Shown piece after piece: positions 37,814-49,864 of a stretch of 64,000 nt of DNA. Positions within the stretch are counted from its first letter, which is position 1. Every line of letters begins with the position of its first letter. The translations under genes were made by a program, and so were the position numbers. A model generated the notes under the pieces. That model was not told the DNA's origin. It did not search any database and saw only the letters and a list, made by a program, of their open reading frames with translations. Source of the stretch: Loxodes magnus (lineage: Eukaryota; Ciliophora; Karyorelictea; Loxodida; Loxodidae); the NCBI GenBank assembly GCA_946699065.1, contig CAMPDV010000235.1, positions 248,001 through 312,000 on the forward strand. Direction: 5' to 3'.

Positions 37814-38356
37814 ATGGAGAGATTGAATAGAGTTGATTAAAGGAAATAAAATCAACTACATTCAACTAGAAATACGTAAGAGTGCGCTTTTAATAAGGAA
37901 AAATACTGAATTTAGAGTAGAAATACTGATAAATATCCTTAAAGGAGGTACTAATTAAAAAAGATATGAACTAATGATTACCTAACGCTAAGATAAAATT
38001 TAGGAACTATTAGTAAAATAAAAAAATCAGCATCTATAGAACTTATAAAGGATCTTCCAAATATCGTTTAAGAAGATACTTTAAACGATTCAATTTTAAA
38101 GACTTCACCAAGCCCATATACAACTGCTTAAAATGTTGACAGCTCTTCCTTCTAATAGCAAGTCACAAAATTCTTTAATAATAATAATTAAAGTTTAAAT
38201 CTGGAAGCAAAAACAGTCCAAAAATAGGAGGAAATTAGGTTAAGAAAAGTTTGGAAGACGCTAAAGAGTAATTATTCTCTAATAACTTCCATCTTATTTC
38301 TCTTTGCTTTTCAATGCTTTCTAACAAAGTACCTAATTGATACCAGAACAGATTGA
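37814..38356 (+). CDS. Small C-terminally anchored membrane protein, family of unknown function, copy 5
   Basis: Encodes 180 aa from the ATG at 37,814 to TGA 38,354-38,356, with two internal TGA(Trp) codons. The body is rich in Asn, Gln, Ser and Lys. An ECAFNKEKY stretch near residue 25 aligns with CKAEL-type segments in copies 2 and 3. The C-terminus is a membrane segment with the tail FQCFLTKYLIDTRTD. It ends at TGA immediately after the tail, supporting the idea that the family ends a few residues after the conserved Thr. Function unknown. Confidence 0.82.
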
Positions 38357-39654
38357 TTTTAATTAAGTTATTTTAATATTTTTGTCATTATAACTTTCCT
38401 TCAATCAACATTAAAATTTCATCTAATATAGATTCAAATTATAAAGCAAGCTTCCATTTATGTCAAGAGATTTTTCTAAGCTTAAAAAAAATATATAGCT
38501 AGTTAATAGTCGAGACTTTCATGATATAAAAAAAACTTAAAAATTATTACTAAGGAAATTTAAGAGTATTAAGAGTCTTTAAAATAGATGGATTGGTAAA
38601 TTCTTACACTTCGTATAAAATTTAATCAAACATAAAAATGAAAAAATTTTGGTCAAAAGGATGCTAAATGCTTCGCCATTATAGATAAAAGATCCTTAAA
38701 GTTTATTTATTAATATAGGTATAAAATCTAGTTAAAGACATAATGTCTATAAAAGGTTCAAGTAGTTTGATATGACTAAATAAACTATAAAATAATGCTT
38801 CGTAGAAGAATTTAATTTCAAAAGAATGAAATGAAATTATAGCTAAAGAAGGTATTTAAAGTCTATTAATGTGATATTTGCATTTAATTATATGAATTTA
38901 TCTATTGAACTGTATTAGTTAAAAGAGGAATGATTTATTATATAACATCAATCAAATTTTTAAGCATAAAGTATTTAAATTTTAGTCTTATCTAGTGCTT
39001 ATAATTTATTTTATAGTCATACTATTAAGATAATTAGTTTACCTATTTACAGAATTTAGTCTGCTATGATAAATGAGATTTTAATTAAGAGAACACTTAA
39101 GTTTTATTATTTAATATCCAATAGACTAATGATTTCTTAAGTTTTTCAGATAGGGTTATTTAACCTCTTTTATAAAAATGGGATTAAGTTGTATTAAATA
39201 ATTAATAAAGAAATTATGTGTTACTAATAAACACTTAATTGCCCCAGTATATAGACTATTTAGTTTTACTAATACATCTATATATTAAATTGCTATTCTT
39301 TCTTAGCTTTAATTGTTAACTTAGTGAATAAGTAAATATATTTTGCTAAGGTGTTTGCTTTATATTTTGATAAGTTTTTCTTTTATTTTAAATTTTCTTT
39401 TTTATACAATTTTTACTCTCTTAGCTAAAATTATTTTAGTACTCTCTTTTTGATTAATTTTCCCTAAAATAATCTTAAAAAGGCTTAGAAATTAATTAAT
39501 TAATGATAACTCTTTTTTATAAATAAGCATAAATATCATTGTATTTATTACTAAAGCTAATAAAATGGACTAATGAGGCCACTTTTTAATAATCTGATTC
39601 TTTAAGTTATTAAATTAATATTCTCTTACAGCTATTAACGCTCTATTGTAAATA
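38357..39654. other. No gene recognised
   Basis: AT-rich; nothing supported. Confidence 0.4.
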
Positions 39655-40045
39655 TAGTATTAAGATAGAAAATTCCTCTATTTTATTTATCTAGCCTATA
39701 ATTTAAAAATATTAAAAGGTGTATTTTAGAAAATGGATCTAAGCATTTTGTTCAAGGAATGAATAAGTAAAAATAATTTTAAAATACCCTTCAATATAAG
39801 AATTACCAATATAGGCATAGAACCATATGATACCAGCAATTGTGTGATAATTGGTGATACAACTGATGCTAAAAAGTCTTTTAAATTATAAATAACCTAA
39901 TAATCTCATAATATAAGTCTTAAAAATAAAAAAAAGCAACCAATGTAAGAAAAATATTATAGTATTATTAAAGATAATTAGTGTTGTTGATTTATTTCCT
40001 TTATTATTTCATTAGATGCTCTTGAATGCTTTATATCATATTTTC
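39655..40045 (-). repeat. Inverted partner of 22,490-22,885
   Basis: Degraded but clear reverse-complement match; part of the older inverted duplication. Confidence 0.75.
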
Positions 40046-40958
40046 ATTATACAGATCAAAAAAATAAAGGGATAAACTCTTTTATTGAAAATATTAAATC
40101 ATTTATTATAAAGTACTTTAGCTTACATTACAGTAAGCTTATTTATGATTCTAGTTGTTCTATTAGTTATTACAACTCACAACAAAGATATAGTTATGTC
40201 TTTATATCAATAACTTTTGCCTCTTTATTTGGCCTAAACCCAAGAAGATAGTAATATGAAAGTTAAAAATTAAATCTAGTTATCAAAAGTAAATTGGAGC
40301 AAGTAGTCATGATAATTATAAACTGGATGTTTAGTTTGAAAATTTATATGAGTAAATCAATTAAGCGAAGTTAACTTTTTAAGCTCATTAATAAATTCTA
40401 GTCTCTAATCTTTTGATCTTACCACATATAGAATTTGGTCAAATAAGCTACTACATTTCTGAATCATCATTTTTGATTTTATCTATACTTTTTATATAGC
40501 AATAGGCACCCTTAGTGTTTATCATATAGATAATCATTTTCAGAGTGTAATTTAATTAATTTTAAGTTTAAACTTTGAAATACAATTCTTCCAGTCTTAT
40601 TTCAAAAATATAAAAGGTAGAAAATTTATCTAGAAACACTTCTAAGCTTATAACGAATAAATGCTCCCAATCTATTTTTGCTTGCTAAGCATGATTAACT
40701 TCTAAATGACAGTTGAAAGTTAGGATTTCATTTTCATTCTTTACTATTCTTTTAGAGTGTTTGCTATAAATAAATCCTATTATAGAAGCCTTGAAATTTA
40801 TAAAACTATGATTTAAGTTTTATGGTTAATACTAATAAATCCTATATTTATGAAGCTTAAGCTTAAGATACCTTATTTAATGTAGATATGAGTAAAAATG
40901 TTTCCTGGTTATTAAATTAAAAAAAAATTAATTGTTTGTAGTTTCTAAGGAATCTTGG
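40046..40958. other. No gene recognised
   Basis: AT-rich stretch downstream of the small membrane-protein gene; nothing supported. Confidence 0.4.
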
Positions 40959-41444
40959 TCATTTTTGAGTCTCTATCAGATATTTCATTAGCCAACATTG
41001 TGTAATAAACAGAATAAAAATATGGAGAGCTAAAACCATGTAGTTCTTTTCTCCTTTCTTGTTCTGGACGATAATTTTTTTGTCTTATATTTGATCTATT
41101 TTATTTGATTCTTGATTACCAGTTCGCTTATCAGTAGCAGCACTTGCTACCTTAGTGGAGATTTTATTAATAAGTTATTAACTAATTTTAGTTCTCTTCT
41201 TGTTTGCATTATTTAAGCTATATTCAAATGAATTTGATCTCTTAATTCTATTTACTACATTATAATTGATTCAATAGCCAATATTATTATTCATCTGGGT
41301 TTAAATTATAGGAAGCATTTTCTTCCTTTAGATACAAAATTTCTCAATATTATTGCAAGTCTCCTTTTCTTATAGCTCTGCTTTACATTCTTCTTATTAT
41401 GAATTTAAGTAATTATTGCTCCAATCTCTTGCAAATGGATCCAT
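40959..41444 (-). CDS. Small C-terminally anchored membrane protein, family of unknown function, copy 3
   Basis: Encodes 161 aa on the reverse strand from the ATG at 41,442-41,444 to TGA 40,959-40,961. It has one internal TGA(Trp). A motif DWSNNY lies near residue 7, then ECKAEL, KFCIQRKK, a Lys/Asn/Ser-rich middle and a membrane segment at about residues 135-153, followed by the tail QCWLMKYLIETQK. It is the closest relative of the gene at 19,386-19,871 (same length, aligned motifs) and lies in the mirror position of the older inverted duplication. The two share far more in the tail and N-terminal third than in the middle. Confidence 0.88.
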
Positions 41445-42978
41445 ATTTATAAAATTAAATAATTTTGATTTTTTTGTCTTAACGAAAAATTGTTCTTTAA
41501 ATCCCATCTTTATCGTTTATATCCATATCCATATACATTCAGACTATATATTAAATCTCCTATTCTATCCTTATTAAATTCTCCTCCCACTCTTTTTACT
41601 TAGAACTGGAGAAAATTACTTCCTTTTTGACTTTATAATCCATTTTATTGGATTGAATGTAAAAAGACTAGAAAAGGCTAGAGGATTGTAGCTTTTATTT
41701 GATATACTAGTTGATTTAATAATTAAGAGGCATAACCTACAAACTACCTTTTTGATAGAAGAATATTTGGCTTTTAGTAGTAATAAAGCTTAAATAAACG
41801 TAGGTTTCTTTCATATGCATACTTTAGATCTAACTACTGTTTTACTTTCTTAAATATAGAGTTTTCTATTAAGTATCTTGAAACTTAGCCCTTAGTTATA
41901 TAAATAGAGCATATAATACTTTTTAAGTTTGCTACTCAATTTTTTCTTTAATCTTTGACTCCTTTTCATTTTAATAGTCTAAACCTAATTCTTTATTTGC
42001 TTTTATTCAGTTTCTGATATATTTTTATTAAAGGTAATTAAAGCTGAATAGCTGAGTTGCTATAAAATACTATTTCAAATGTTTTTAATCACAAAGGGGA
42101 AAGTGAACAGTAGACTGATACCCAAAAATTTATGGTGTATAGATAAACTTAAAAAGTGCTTCGTTATATAAATTAGCAATCTTCCTAAAGTTGGGTATCT
42201 AAATAGTCTTAAAAGCTAGATAGAAAGTAGAGATTACTCAAGTTTTACCCTGTTAATCTAAGTTAGAACCTTTTATTTCTATCATTATTAAAAAAGAGGA
42301 TATAAAGAGTTAAAATACTAGACTATCATAACTATTTGAGGATAGAGAAGGCAATATTGAGAAAAGATCCAAGATGTACCTGAAGTGCTTAATAATGATG
42401 TCTATAAATAACTAAGCTAGTAATATTTAAGAGAGAGTATTGTAAGAATCTTTCATATTAATAGGCTCAATAATATACGTGTTATTATAATTATATTGGC
42501 TTATAAATTAAGCAAAATATCCTATAAATAGAAGCTTAACAATAAGCCTTATAATATAAACACTTGTGGAATAAGTAAAAATCAAGTTTATAAGACTATT
42601 GATATAAAGACCTTAGAGATAATTGAATTCTGAATATATTTGCTTAAATGGAAAAGTAATTAATAGATATGAGTATATGGAACTTTAATGTTTAGCTAAT
42701 TTGATATAAAAATGGAGAGAATTGAAGGAGAATGTTGAGTCAACAATTCTTGTTTGATTAATGAAAGAGCAGCATGATATATTAAGCTTAAAAAGATGTA
42801 ATAAACTATTAAGTTTATACAGTTAGGCTTTGATACTTATATAATTAGTGTTTAATTACTGAGTTAATTTGCTTAACAAAGTCCCTTTATTAAAATTAGC
42901 CCTTCATTTTTAAAGTCAAAATTATTTGATTTAAATAGAAATTGTAATCACTTTAAGCTTTGAATAAAGTAATAAAAT
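41445..42978. other. No gene recognised; possible relic of a family N-terminus
   Basis: At 42,714 an ATAAAAATGGAGAGA context nearly identical to the start of the gene at 37,814 begins a short frame with an ECW motif, but no membrane tail follows before the tRNA. It may be a truncated relic. Confidence 0.3.
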
Positions 42979-43050
42979 TCCACATCCGGGACTCGAACCC
43001 GGGTCTTTTGGGTGAAAGCCAAATATCCTAACCTGCTAGACTAATGTGGA
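42979..43050 (-). tRNA. tRNA-Glu (anticodon UUC)
   Basis: The 72-nt reverse-strand gene folds as a perfect cloverleaf. Acceptor stem is TCCACAT with ATGTGGA, D arm GTCT with GGAT, anticodon stem TTTGG with CCAAA around loop CTTTCAC, T stem CCGGG with CCCGG around TTCGAGT. The anticodon TTC reads GAA/GAG. No CCA is encoded and there is no intron. It is the only tRNA gene seen. It is not one of the suppressor-type tRNA-Gln (UUA or CUA) genes the code would need. Confidence 0.97.
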
Positions 43051-43814
43051 TCTTAAATTAACTGACATAGAAAGTTCTTAAACTACTTAATTAATTATAA
43101 ATCCTGTAAATATAATAAGAGCAAGTTAACTTTTAGAAAGGCTAAATGAATATATCACATAAAAATCCTTTATCCAAGAGTTTATAAACTCATTGCAATA
43201 ATAGAAAGATATTTAAGATATCAAAGCTAACTTGTAAAATAAACTAGGAAATTAAGTCATAAATGAAGTTTATAGTCCACTGAGACTTTAAAATTAGTCA
43301 ATTAATTCTTAAACCTAACCTTAGTATAAATGTTTTATATTCATTTCCTTTAAAACTTCAAAAATACCAACTGATTCATCAAGGTAAAAGTTTAAACTCC
43401 TCTTTCACTAAATTTTCTCTATTTCTAGGATTTTTAAAATACTTATTTTAAACCATTTTAATACTATAAATCAATAAGTCTACTATATTTCCTACCTAAA
43501 ATGAATTAAACCTTGCTGCATTGATTCTAAAGCTTAAATATTTGCATGAATATAGTGTTTGATGAATTTAAGACGAATGAAGATAAAATAAAAGTAGGTA
43601 ATATTAATAAATATCTCTATTCAAACTAAAAATGAAAACGAAGCTTATGTTGATATCTATTTCCTTATCTTAATATATAGCTTTAAGATAAATGTATATC
43701 CTAAAGGATAAGAAAGATCTTGTAGTATAATTACCTTATTTGTCTAGCAGGCTTTTAAGGAAACGTTTCCCCTTTAACCTGAGAAATTTAAAATGGCTAT
43801 TAATTAATTTGACT
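43051..43814. other. No gene recognised
   Basis: AT-rich; nothing supported. Confidence 0.4.
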
Positions 43815-44368
43815 TCCCAGCATATCCTTTAAACTATTTTATAGTTAAGCATAATAAATATAACTTAAAGCATGAAGTTTGTCTATTTACTTAATACTTT
43901 AAATCTGGCTTTTTAAGCAATAGAAGCAATATAATTTCTTTTAGACTTACAGTGCAAGAAAAACTAATGGGATGTAGGATATATAGTTATAAAGGAAACT
44001 GTAAGTTCTATATTAGTTAGAGAAGTTCAATTAAAGTAAGTATATCTGATTTTCCTTACTTTGAACTTACTAGATCTCAAGTTAATAAATAGAAGAAAGT
44101 ACAAGGTATTTATAATTAAAAGCACTATTATCAGTTAAAATATTTACATAATGAGTTCTCATTCACAAGCACTTTTATAGTTAAATTTTATTAAATAAAT
44201 CCTAAAATTTAATTGCTTAGTGGTTTATTCTTAATAGCCTAAAATTCCATTGCAGAGATATATCAAAATAAACGTATCATATAGATAAAACTTATTAATT
44301 ATAAAGATATTAAAAAGATTATATTAACTAGATATTAGGTAAAAGCTTGGCTTGCTTTACTTTAAAAT

Positions 44369-44758
44369 TCAAAAGCTAAAATTAATTAAAGTTAATTATG
44401 CTAGCTTATATTTCAGATGCTTTGCTTTATTTAATTATTTCTAAGAAACAGAAACTTTTAAAGCTTGCTTAAAAGCTTCAAAAATTATGGGAGAATAATA
44501 ATTCTTTGCATACAAATGCATTTGGAAGCTGAATCTAATTTGACCTCCGAAAATATATTCAACATAAGCTTTAGTCCATTGAATATAACATCTTTAGTAA
44601 ATAGGCTGTTCTAATTAAGCCTGTTCTTCCGCAAAAATTGTTAACCAGCGAGGTTCTCTGGTAACATTACCATATCTTGGTGCTCAATGAGCTCGAACAG
44701 AATTAATTATTGTATCATTGTCCATTTCGTAGTTATGCTGGCAACTCTAATTTCTCAT
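44369..44758 (-). CDS. Hypothetical protein downstream of RING copy B
   Basis: A 129-aa frame on the reverse strand from the ATG at 44,756-44,758 to TGA 44,369-44,371, with a single internal TGA(Trp). Composition is balanced and richer in Trp, Pro, Gly and charged residues than the surroundings (for example HWAPRYGNV, EPRWLTIFAEE and YVEYIFGGQ), which argues for coding. A second good coding stretch upstream at about 44,770-44,875 is in a different frame, so this may be the 3' part of a gene broken by a frame change, or a gene with a small intron. Most of it is missing from RING copy A. I do not recognise the family. Confidence 0.5.
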
Positions 44759-44962
44759 TCATTAATCTATCTTGAATAAATTCTCATAAATGTAACATCA
44801 GCATCAACATAAAATGACTATAAATCCATTTAAACTGGCTCTTTAGGGTATTCCCCTGTTAGATAAAGAATATAAGATGTCCAGTTGAAAAAAGACAAAG
44901 GAAGTTAAAATAAAACTAGGATTTAGTTTAAAATAGAAGAATAAAGCTAACTATTACTTATG

Positions 44963-45649
44963 TCATTGTATCTCCACTATGTTTCTACAGTTTGGGCACT
45001 AATTATGTTGTAGCAACCAACTAGTAATACAACTCAAATGAAAATAGTGATTGCACTATAGCACTTTTAATTTGTCTCCTTCTTAAAACTCTTCTAGACA
45101 TACAGAGCACCCACTACTTGTACTATTAAGGGATAAATCCTACTTGGAATCAGAGTATTCTATTTCAGGCAATGTATCAATTTATTGTTAAGTTAGAGCA
45201 TGTATTCTTAATCTTTGATTCTCAATATTCATATCTTAGAGTAGCCTTTGAAGATATTAGTAGACAGGCTGTTAAGAATTATCTGCCAGTCCTATTTAAA
45301 AGGATCTGTGTTTTTCATATACAAGCATCCTCTAAAATAGAATGATATACAGAATCATTTCTATATAGGCATAAGTAACCAGAAATATACCCCAAAAATA
45401 TTCATTATTATCTTTATGATCTTTTCTAGCTCGTATAAGAGCAATTTCAGTAGTAAGTAGAACAACACAAATACAATATCCAGTTAATATAGCAAATACG
45501 AAGTGCTTCCAATATTTTCTTATCTTAGAAAAAAAACTTTACCTGAAAACTGAGATTAGAAACAGATCTCACAGCATATAAAATTATCTAGTGAGAAACA
45601 TTAAAAAGAGAGTTGCCATAATAAGATCTATATCCCCTAGACATAACAT
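44963..45649 (-). CDS. Membrane RING-H2 protein, inverted near-copy with altered N-terminus
   Basis: From the internal ATG at 45,647-45,649 to TGA 44,963-44,965 it gives 228 aa, with the same four hydrophobic segments less part of the first and an identical RING-H2 finger. Relative to the copy at 15,785-16,531 there is one extra T at 45,660-45,661 (GAATTC against GAATC) that puts the original ATG (45,708-45,710) out of frame. The RING domain and linker are almost unchanged, while the region around the second membrane segment has several substitutions. It could still be active from the internal start, be a young pseudogene, or reflect a sequencing error. Confidence 0.78.
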
Positions 45650-45770
45650 AGCAATTATGATTCCTAAGGAAGATAATAATTCTAAACTTCTGAAGTTTAA
45701 GGACACCATTATATTTATTAGATATTCAACTTATTTTAAATAATCATTGTTATCCTTAACTTATATTACG

Positions 45771-47500
45771 ATACCTTATCTTCTAAACTCTGTTTAATAC
45801 ACTTCACTAAAATAGTTCCATTTTATGAATACTTGAAGCAATTTAATTGCCAAGTTTGATCTAAATTTACCTGGCTAGTTATAAGTTATTTTTATATCAT
45901 GTGTTATAGTAAGGAAAAAAAATTACTAAGCAATCATTTAGACTGCGTTATTAAAGAATCAAGCAATCTGATGAGCTTCATTTAAATTATTTGATAGTAT
46001 GAGAAAACTATGAAAATATCCCTTTCTTAAACTAGCTTTAAACTCCTTTTTCTAAAAGTTAAATGAATAAATGCTTTTTAATTATTATCTTTTTATTTAA
46101 TAAATAGTGTATAAGTGGCTGTATTATTAGAGAAGATAATTTTCCTTATATTAAAGTGATTTTATGAAATCTTTTAAAATCTATATAGAGTATGAAATAA
46201 ACTCAACTAAGTTAAATTGCACAATTTCGTCTAGACAATTTATTCTTCAAGCAAACTTTTTATTTAACCAATTAACACAATTCATTTATCCTGATTAATA
46301 GCTCAAATAATTTATCCCATGCTATAAAGCTTTTTCTTATTATTTTTATCTGAACATGCCATATGTTTTTTATAACTTAAGTTAGAACTTAAAAAATACA
46401 GACTAAGAGTAAATTGTTTTCAAGATAGAAGATATAGATAGCAATAGGCTTTTCTTAGGAATTAAGCAAATCATGAATTATTTTTATTATTTATTGATAT
46501 CATTTTTTTATTGTCCTAAGCTTAAAAATGATGGATCTTTAGTTGGTTAGACTTATGACTTTGAACATTATCTTACAATAATTGGGAGTAAATGTGTGCA
46601 AAATAATAAAAGCCCTTTTATATAATAGCTGCAGCTTTAAGCTTTCTCCTTACCTTTGGCTTTCTCTTTGTTTCCTTATTTTAAACCAGAATATTTTTCC
46701 TTAAAAATGCTTTTTTAAGGCTTTATTTTATTGGTTTATAATCCAAGTTTAACAAGTTTAAAATTACGCCTAATTGAGAATTAAGAAAACCCTTATTATT
46801 TTGTCTACGTTTAAGATTCATTTTAAACAAGTAAGTTTATCTTAGATTAAATTGGTTTAAAAATACCCTTAATTCGGACCATTAATATACAGTTATAAAA
46901 ATGAGCATTAACACATTTGCTAACAAGATAAGTCTTGGACAGTTGATACTAGATACTAATGCAAGTCACAAGTGAAATTAATCCTAAAGGATGTAATTTT
47001 ATCTTACGGTATTTTTGTTTTCTTTTCTGGTAAAAGAAACACTTATAGCTTTATAGGGAAACTCTCTAGATTAGTAATTTGGTACTTTTATATACAATTT
47101 TTTACTTTTTAGCATTCTGATTTTGCTATTTAAACTCGGAAACTAGCTTAGCTTAAAGCCTGTGATAGTTTATTTTGTGCTAGTTGTATTTAGCGAAATG
47201 TCCCTAATTTTAATTCCAGTTGATTGCTTTTTTATACGCAGCTTCGTAAAAATTTCGTTTCTAAGCATGATTTTTCAATTGACTAATAGTTCCAAAATAT
47301 CCTATATTTTACTTATGGCTTAAAGTCTACCATAGATAGCTTAAACATATCAATTCATAAATTTATTAACTTCCCTTTTAGAGTAAAACAAGAAACATAT
47401 AGTAATAGAGCATGTTTGAAGCTTATAAATATAAGTATTGATAATAAGTTTAATTTTGCTCTGGTATTAAATTAATAATACCAAGGAACATGCCTAGGAA
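45771..47500. other. No gene recognised
   Basis: AT-rich stretch upstream of the third kinase. A hydrophobic stretch just before 47,501 could be a remnant of a membrane region but is too short to call. Confidence 0.4.
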
Positions 47501-49864
47501 ATGGACTTATGCTGTGATGCAAAAGACTAGAGCTTGAAAACGTTTGCTGAGTAAAATGAAGTTTGTTGCTAGGATAAGCTACAGTAAAAAGACTAGTTCA
47601 TATCTGCAATAGTGCATGAGTTGAGAAGTCCTCTTAATACTGTGTTGGGAAGTTTGGATTTGATATAGTCGGAAATTAAGGAAATTCCTCCTAGTAAGGT
47701 TACTTATCTGAGAAATGCCTAAGATTAAGGTTACATTTTATAGCTGATGGTTAATAATCTACTTGATGCCTTTAAAATAGATTCAGGTAAATTTGAACTT
47801 AATAAGGAACCAATAGAGTTCCGTAAGTCTGTTTTAAGGATTATGAAAACAAACGAGTAGAATGCTACGAAAAAAGGACTATTCTTTTCAATGAAAATCA
47901 ACCCCAGAGTTCCTAAGATACTTTGTATTGATTAAGCTAGAATAATTTCAGTTTTGATGAATTTGGTAGGAAATGGAATCAAATTTACAAGCAGAGGCAA
48001 GGTTTGTGTAAACGTCGACTGAATCCCACGTTTTGAAGATACTAATCATGATTGCAAAAACTGTTAAATTGAGAAAGTGTTTACGGACTAATTTGACATA
48101 GAACTAAATGATTACAGCAATAAATAGGAAAGTAATAAATGCCAGTAATCTCCTGACTCTGTAAATATTAGAGAAGATCTATTTTCTAAGTCGGATAACA
48201 ACTAGATCGTTGCAAGTCCTGCATTTTATGATTTTATATAGAGAAACTTCTAGAACTAAGAATCAAAAGAGTATCTCAAAATTAAATTCTCGTCTAAATC
48301 TTTTAACTCTCATTTTGATGCTAGCACTGCAAATAAAAGTTACGAAATATCTCCTTAGACTGAATAAATTAATTTACCTTATATGCATTTAAAAATGAAC
48401 ATCCAAAGATAAAAAAATTTACAGAAATAGATGACATTTAATACAAAAAATTGGATTTCTTAGGGCTAAATACATAAAAATAAAATTTAGCAAATAGCTT
48501 AGTTGCTAAAATAAGAGTCAGAGTCTGATTTGTCGCCTTTAAAAGTTACAAACTCGTATTATTCAATAGATAATATTGAAAGATAAAGCCAAAATGATAA
48601 AAACTCCAATTCTTAAAAAAGCAATAACTTTGAAACTCCATATTTTTTGGAAAACTAACAATCATAAGATAAGCTAGAAACTCCTGCGTTTTTTGCTTCT
48701 CCTAGTTAAAAATTAGAAGAAAGAATGCTAAAATATTTGCTCTATGAGATAGGACATGAAAAAGAAGGTGATTTGGTAATAACTGTTTAGGATACTGGAC
48801 TTGGAATATGCCCTAGGTATTAAAAGAAACTATTTCAACCTTTTTAGCAGGCTAATAATTAAATTTCTAAGGAATTTGGAGGAACAGGCTTGGGCTTGTG
48901 AATTAGCAAGAAAATAGTAGAAACTATGAAAGGTACAATAACACTCGAAAGCGAAATTGAAAAAGGTTCTACTTTTAAAGTAACAATTCCCTTATAAATT
49001 CCTGCTTAAAAAAGTTCTACAAAAGATCACGATTTTAAGAATATAAAGGTATTGATTTTTGGACACAAATTGAAAAATCAATATCAGCTACTACTACATT
49101 TGGGATGTAAAGTTGAATATGCGAAAGACATAAAAAAGGCTTTTCAAATATATTAAAAATATGTTAATAGAGACTTGGATCTCATTTTAATAGACAATCA
49201 AGCTCAAAATACAGGAGCAGTAAACTTTGCTAGAATCGTTTACTTATACGAAAATAGTCATACCATTAAGCATATTTCCACTAAATTTCTATTAGCAGAG
49301 AGTTCTCAGAAATACGAAGAAAGAAAATCTTATTTTCCAGATGATATTAAGTTTCTATATAGAGATTTCTAAGAAGAGTAAATAATAGATATCCTTTAAG
49401 AAATAGAGCACAGTAAGTAGAGATAGATTAAAATGGCAGAACGTAAAAGAGAGGGTAAGAACTCAATTTTGATAGTAGATGATGATATTTTTATACTACA
49501 AGTCATAAAGGCTTTGTTTCAGGAAGAATTTAAAATGCTAGAAATGGAAGTTGAAATATTAACCGCTGAAAACTATTAGGAAGCCGTTGATTTGTATTAA
49601 AAGAATTACAAGGATATTAACGTTATTCTCACTGACAATTGACTTGGTAATCTCAGTGGCAATGATGTAATCAAGAGTGTTAGAAATTTTGAAAGATAAA
49701 TGGGTCTAAATCAGAGTGAAGCTGTCAAAATTGCTATGATATCTGGAGATCTTTGTCTAAAAGAAGATGCAATCAAATCAGGAGCGCAAATTTTCTTTAT
49801 TAAACCTTTCAAAGCTAAGAATTGCAAAGAAGTGATTAAATGGGTATACGATGAAAGCCTCTGA
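47501..49864 (+). CDS. Hybrid histidine kinase lacking the membrane region
   Basis: Encodes 787 aa from the ATG at 47,501 to TGA 49,862-49,864. It is collinear with the kinases at 6.2 and 25.5 kb from just before the H box onward: His39 (HELRSPL), N box NLVGNGIKF, a long polar insert, G1 DTGLG, G2 GGTGLGLW, a degenerate receiver-like region with LILID, and a receiver with DDD, phosphoacceptor Asp and the Lys of KPF. The ~195 N-terminal residues with membrane segments in the other two copies are missing, so this would be a soluble kinase or a 5'-truncated gene. Divergence from the other copies is mostly conservative and the frame is kept, suggesting it has been under selection. A conventional frame at 49,175-49,372 is a fragment of it. 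Confidence 0.93.

Larger units (their letters stand above)
43815..45770 (-). repeat. Older inverted duplication carrying a RING gene, copy B
   Basis: Partner of 15,735-17,296, about 400 bp longer because it keeps a GC-richer block (about 44,500-44,876) that copy A lacks. Confidence 0.88.
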
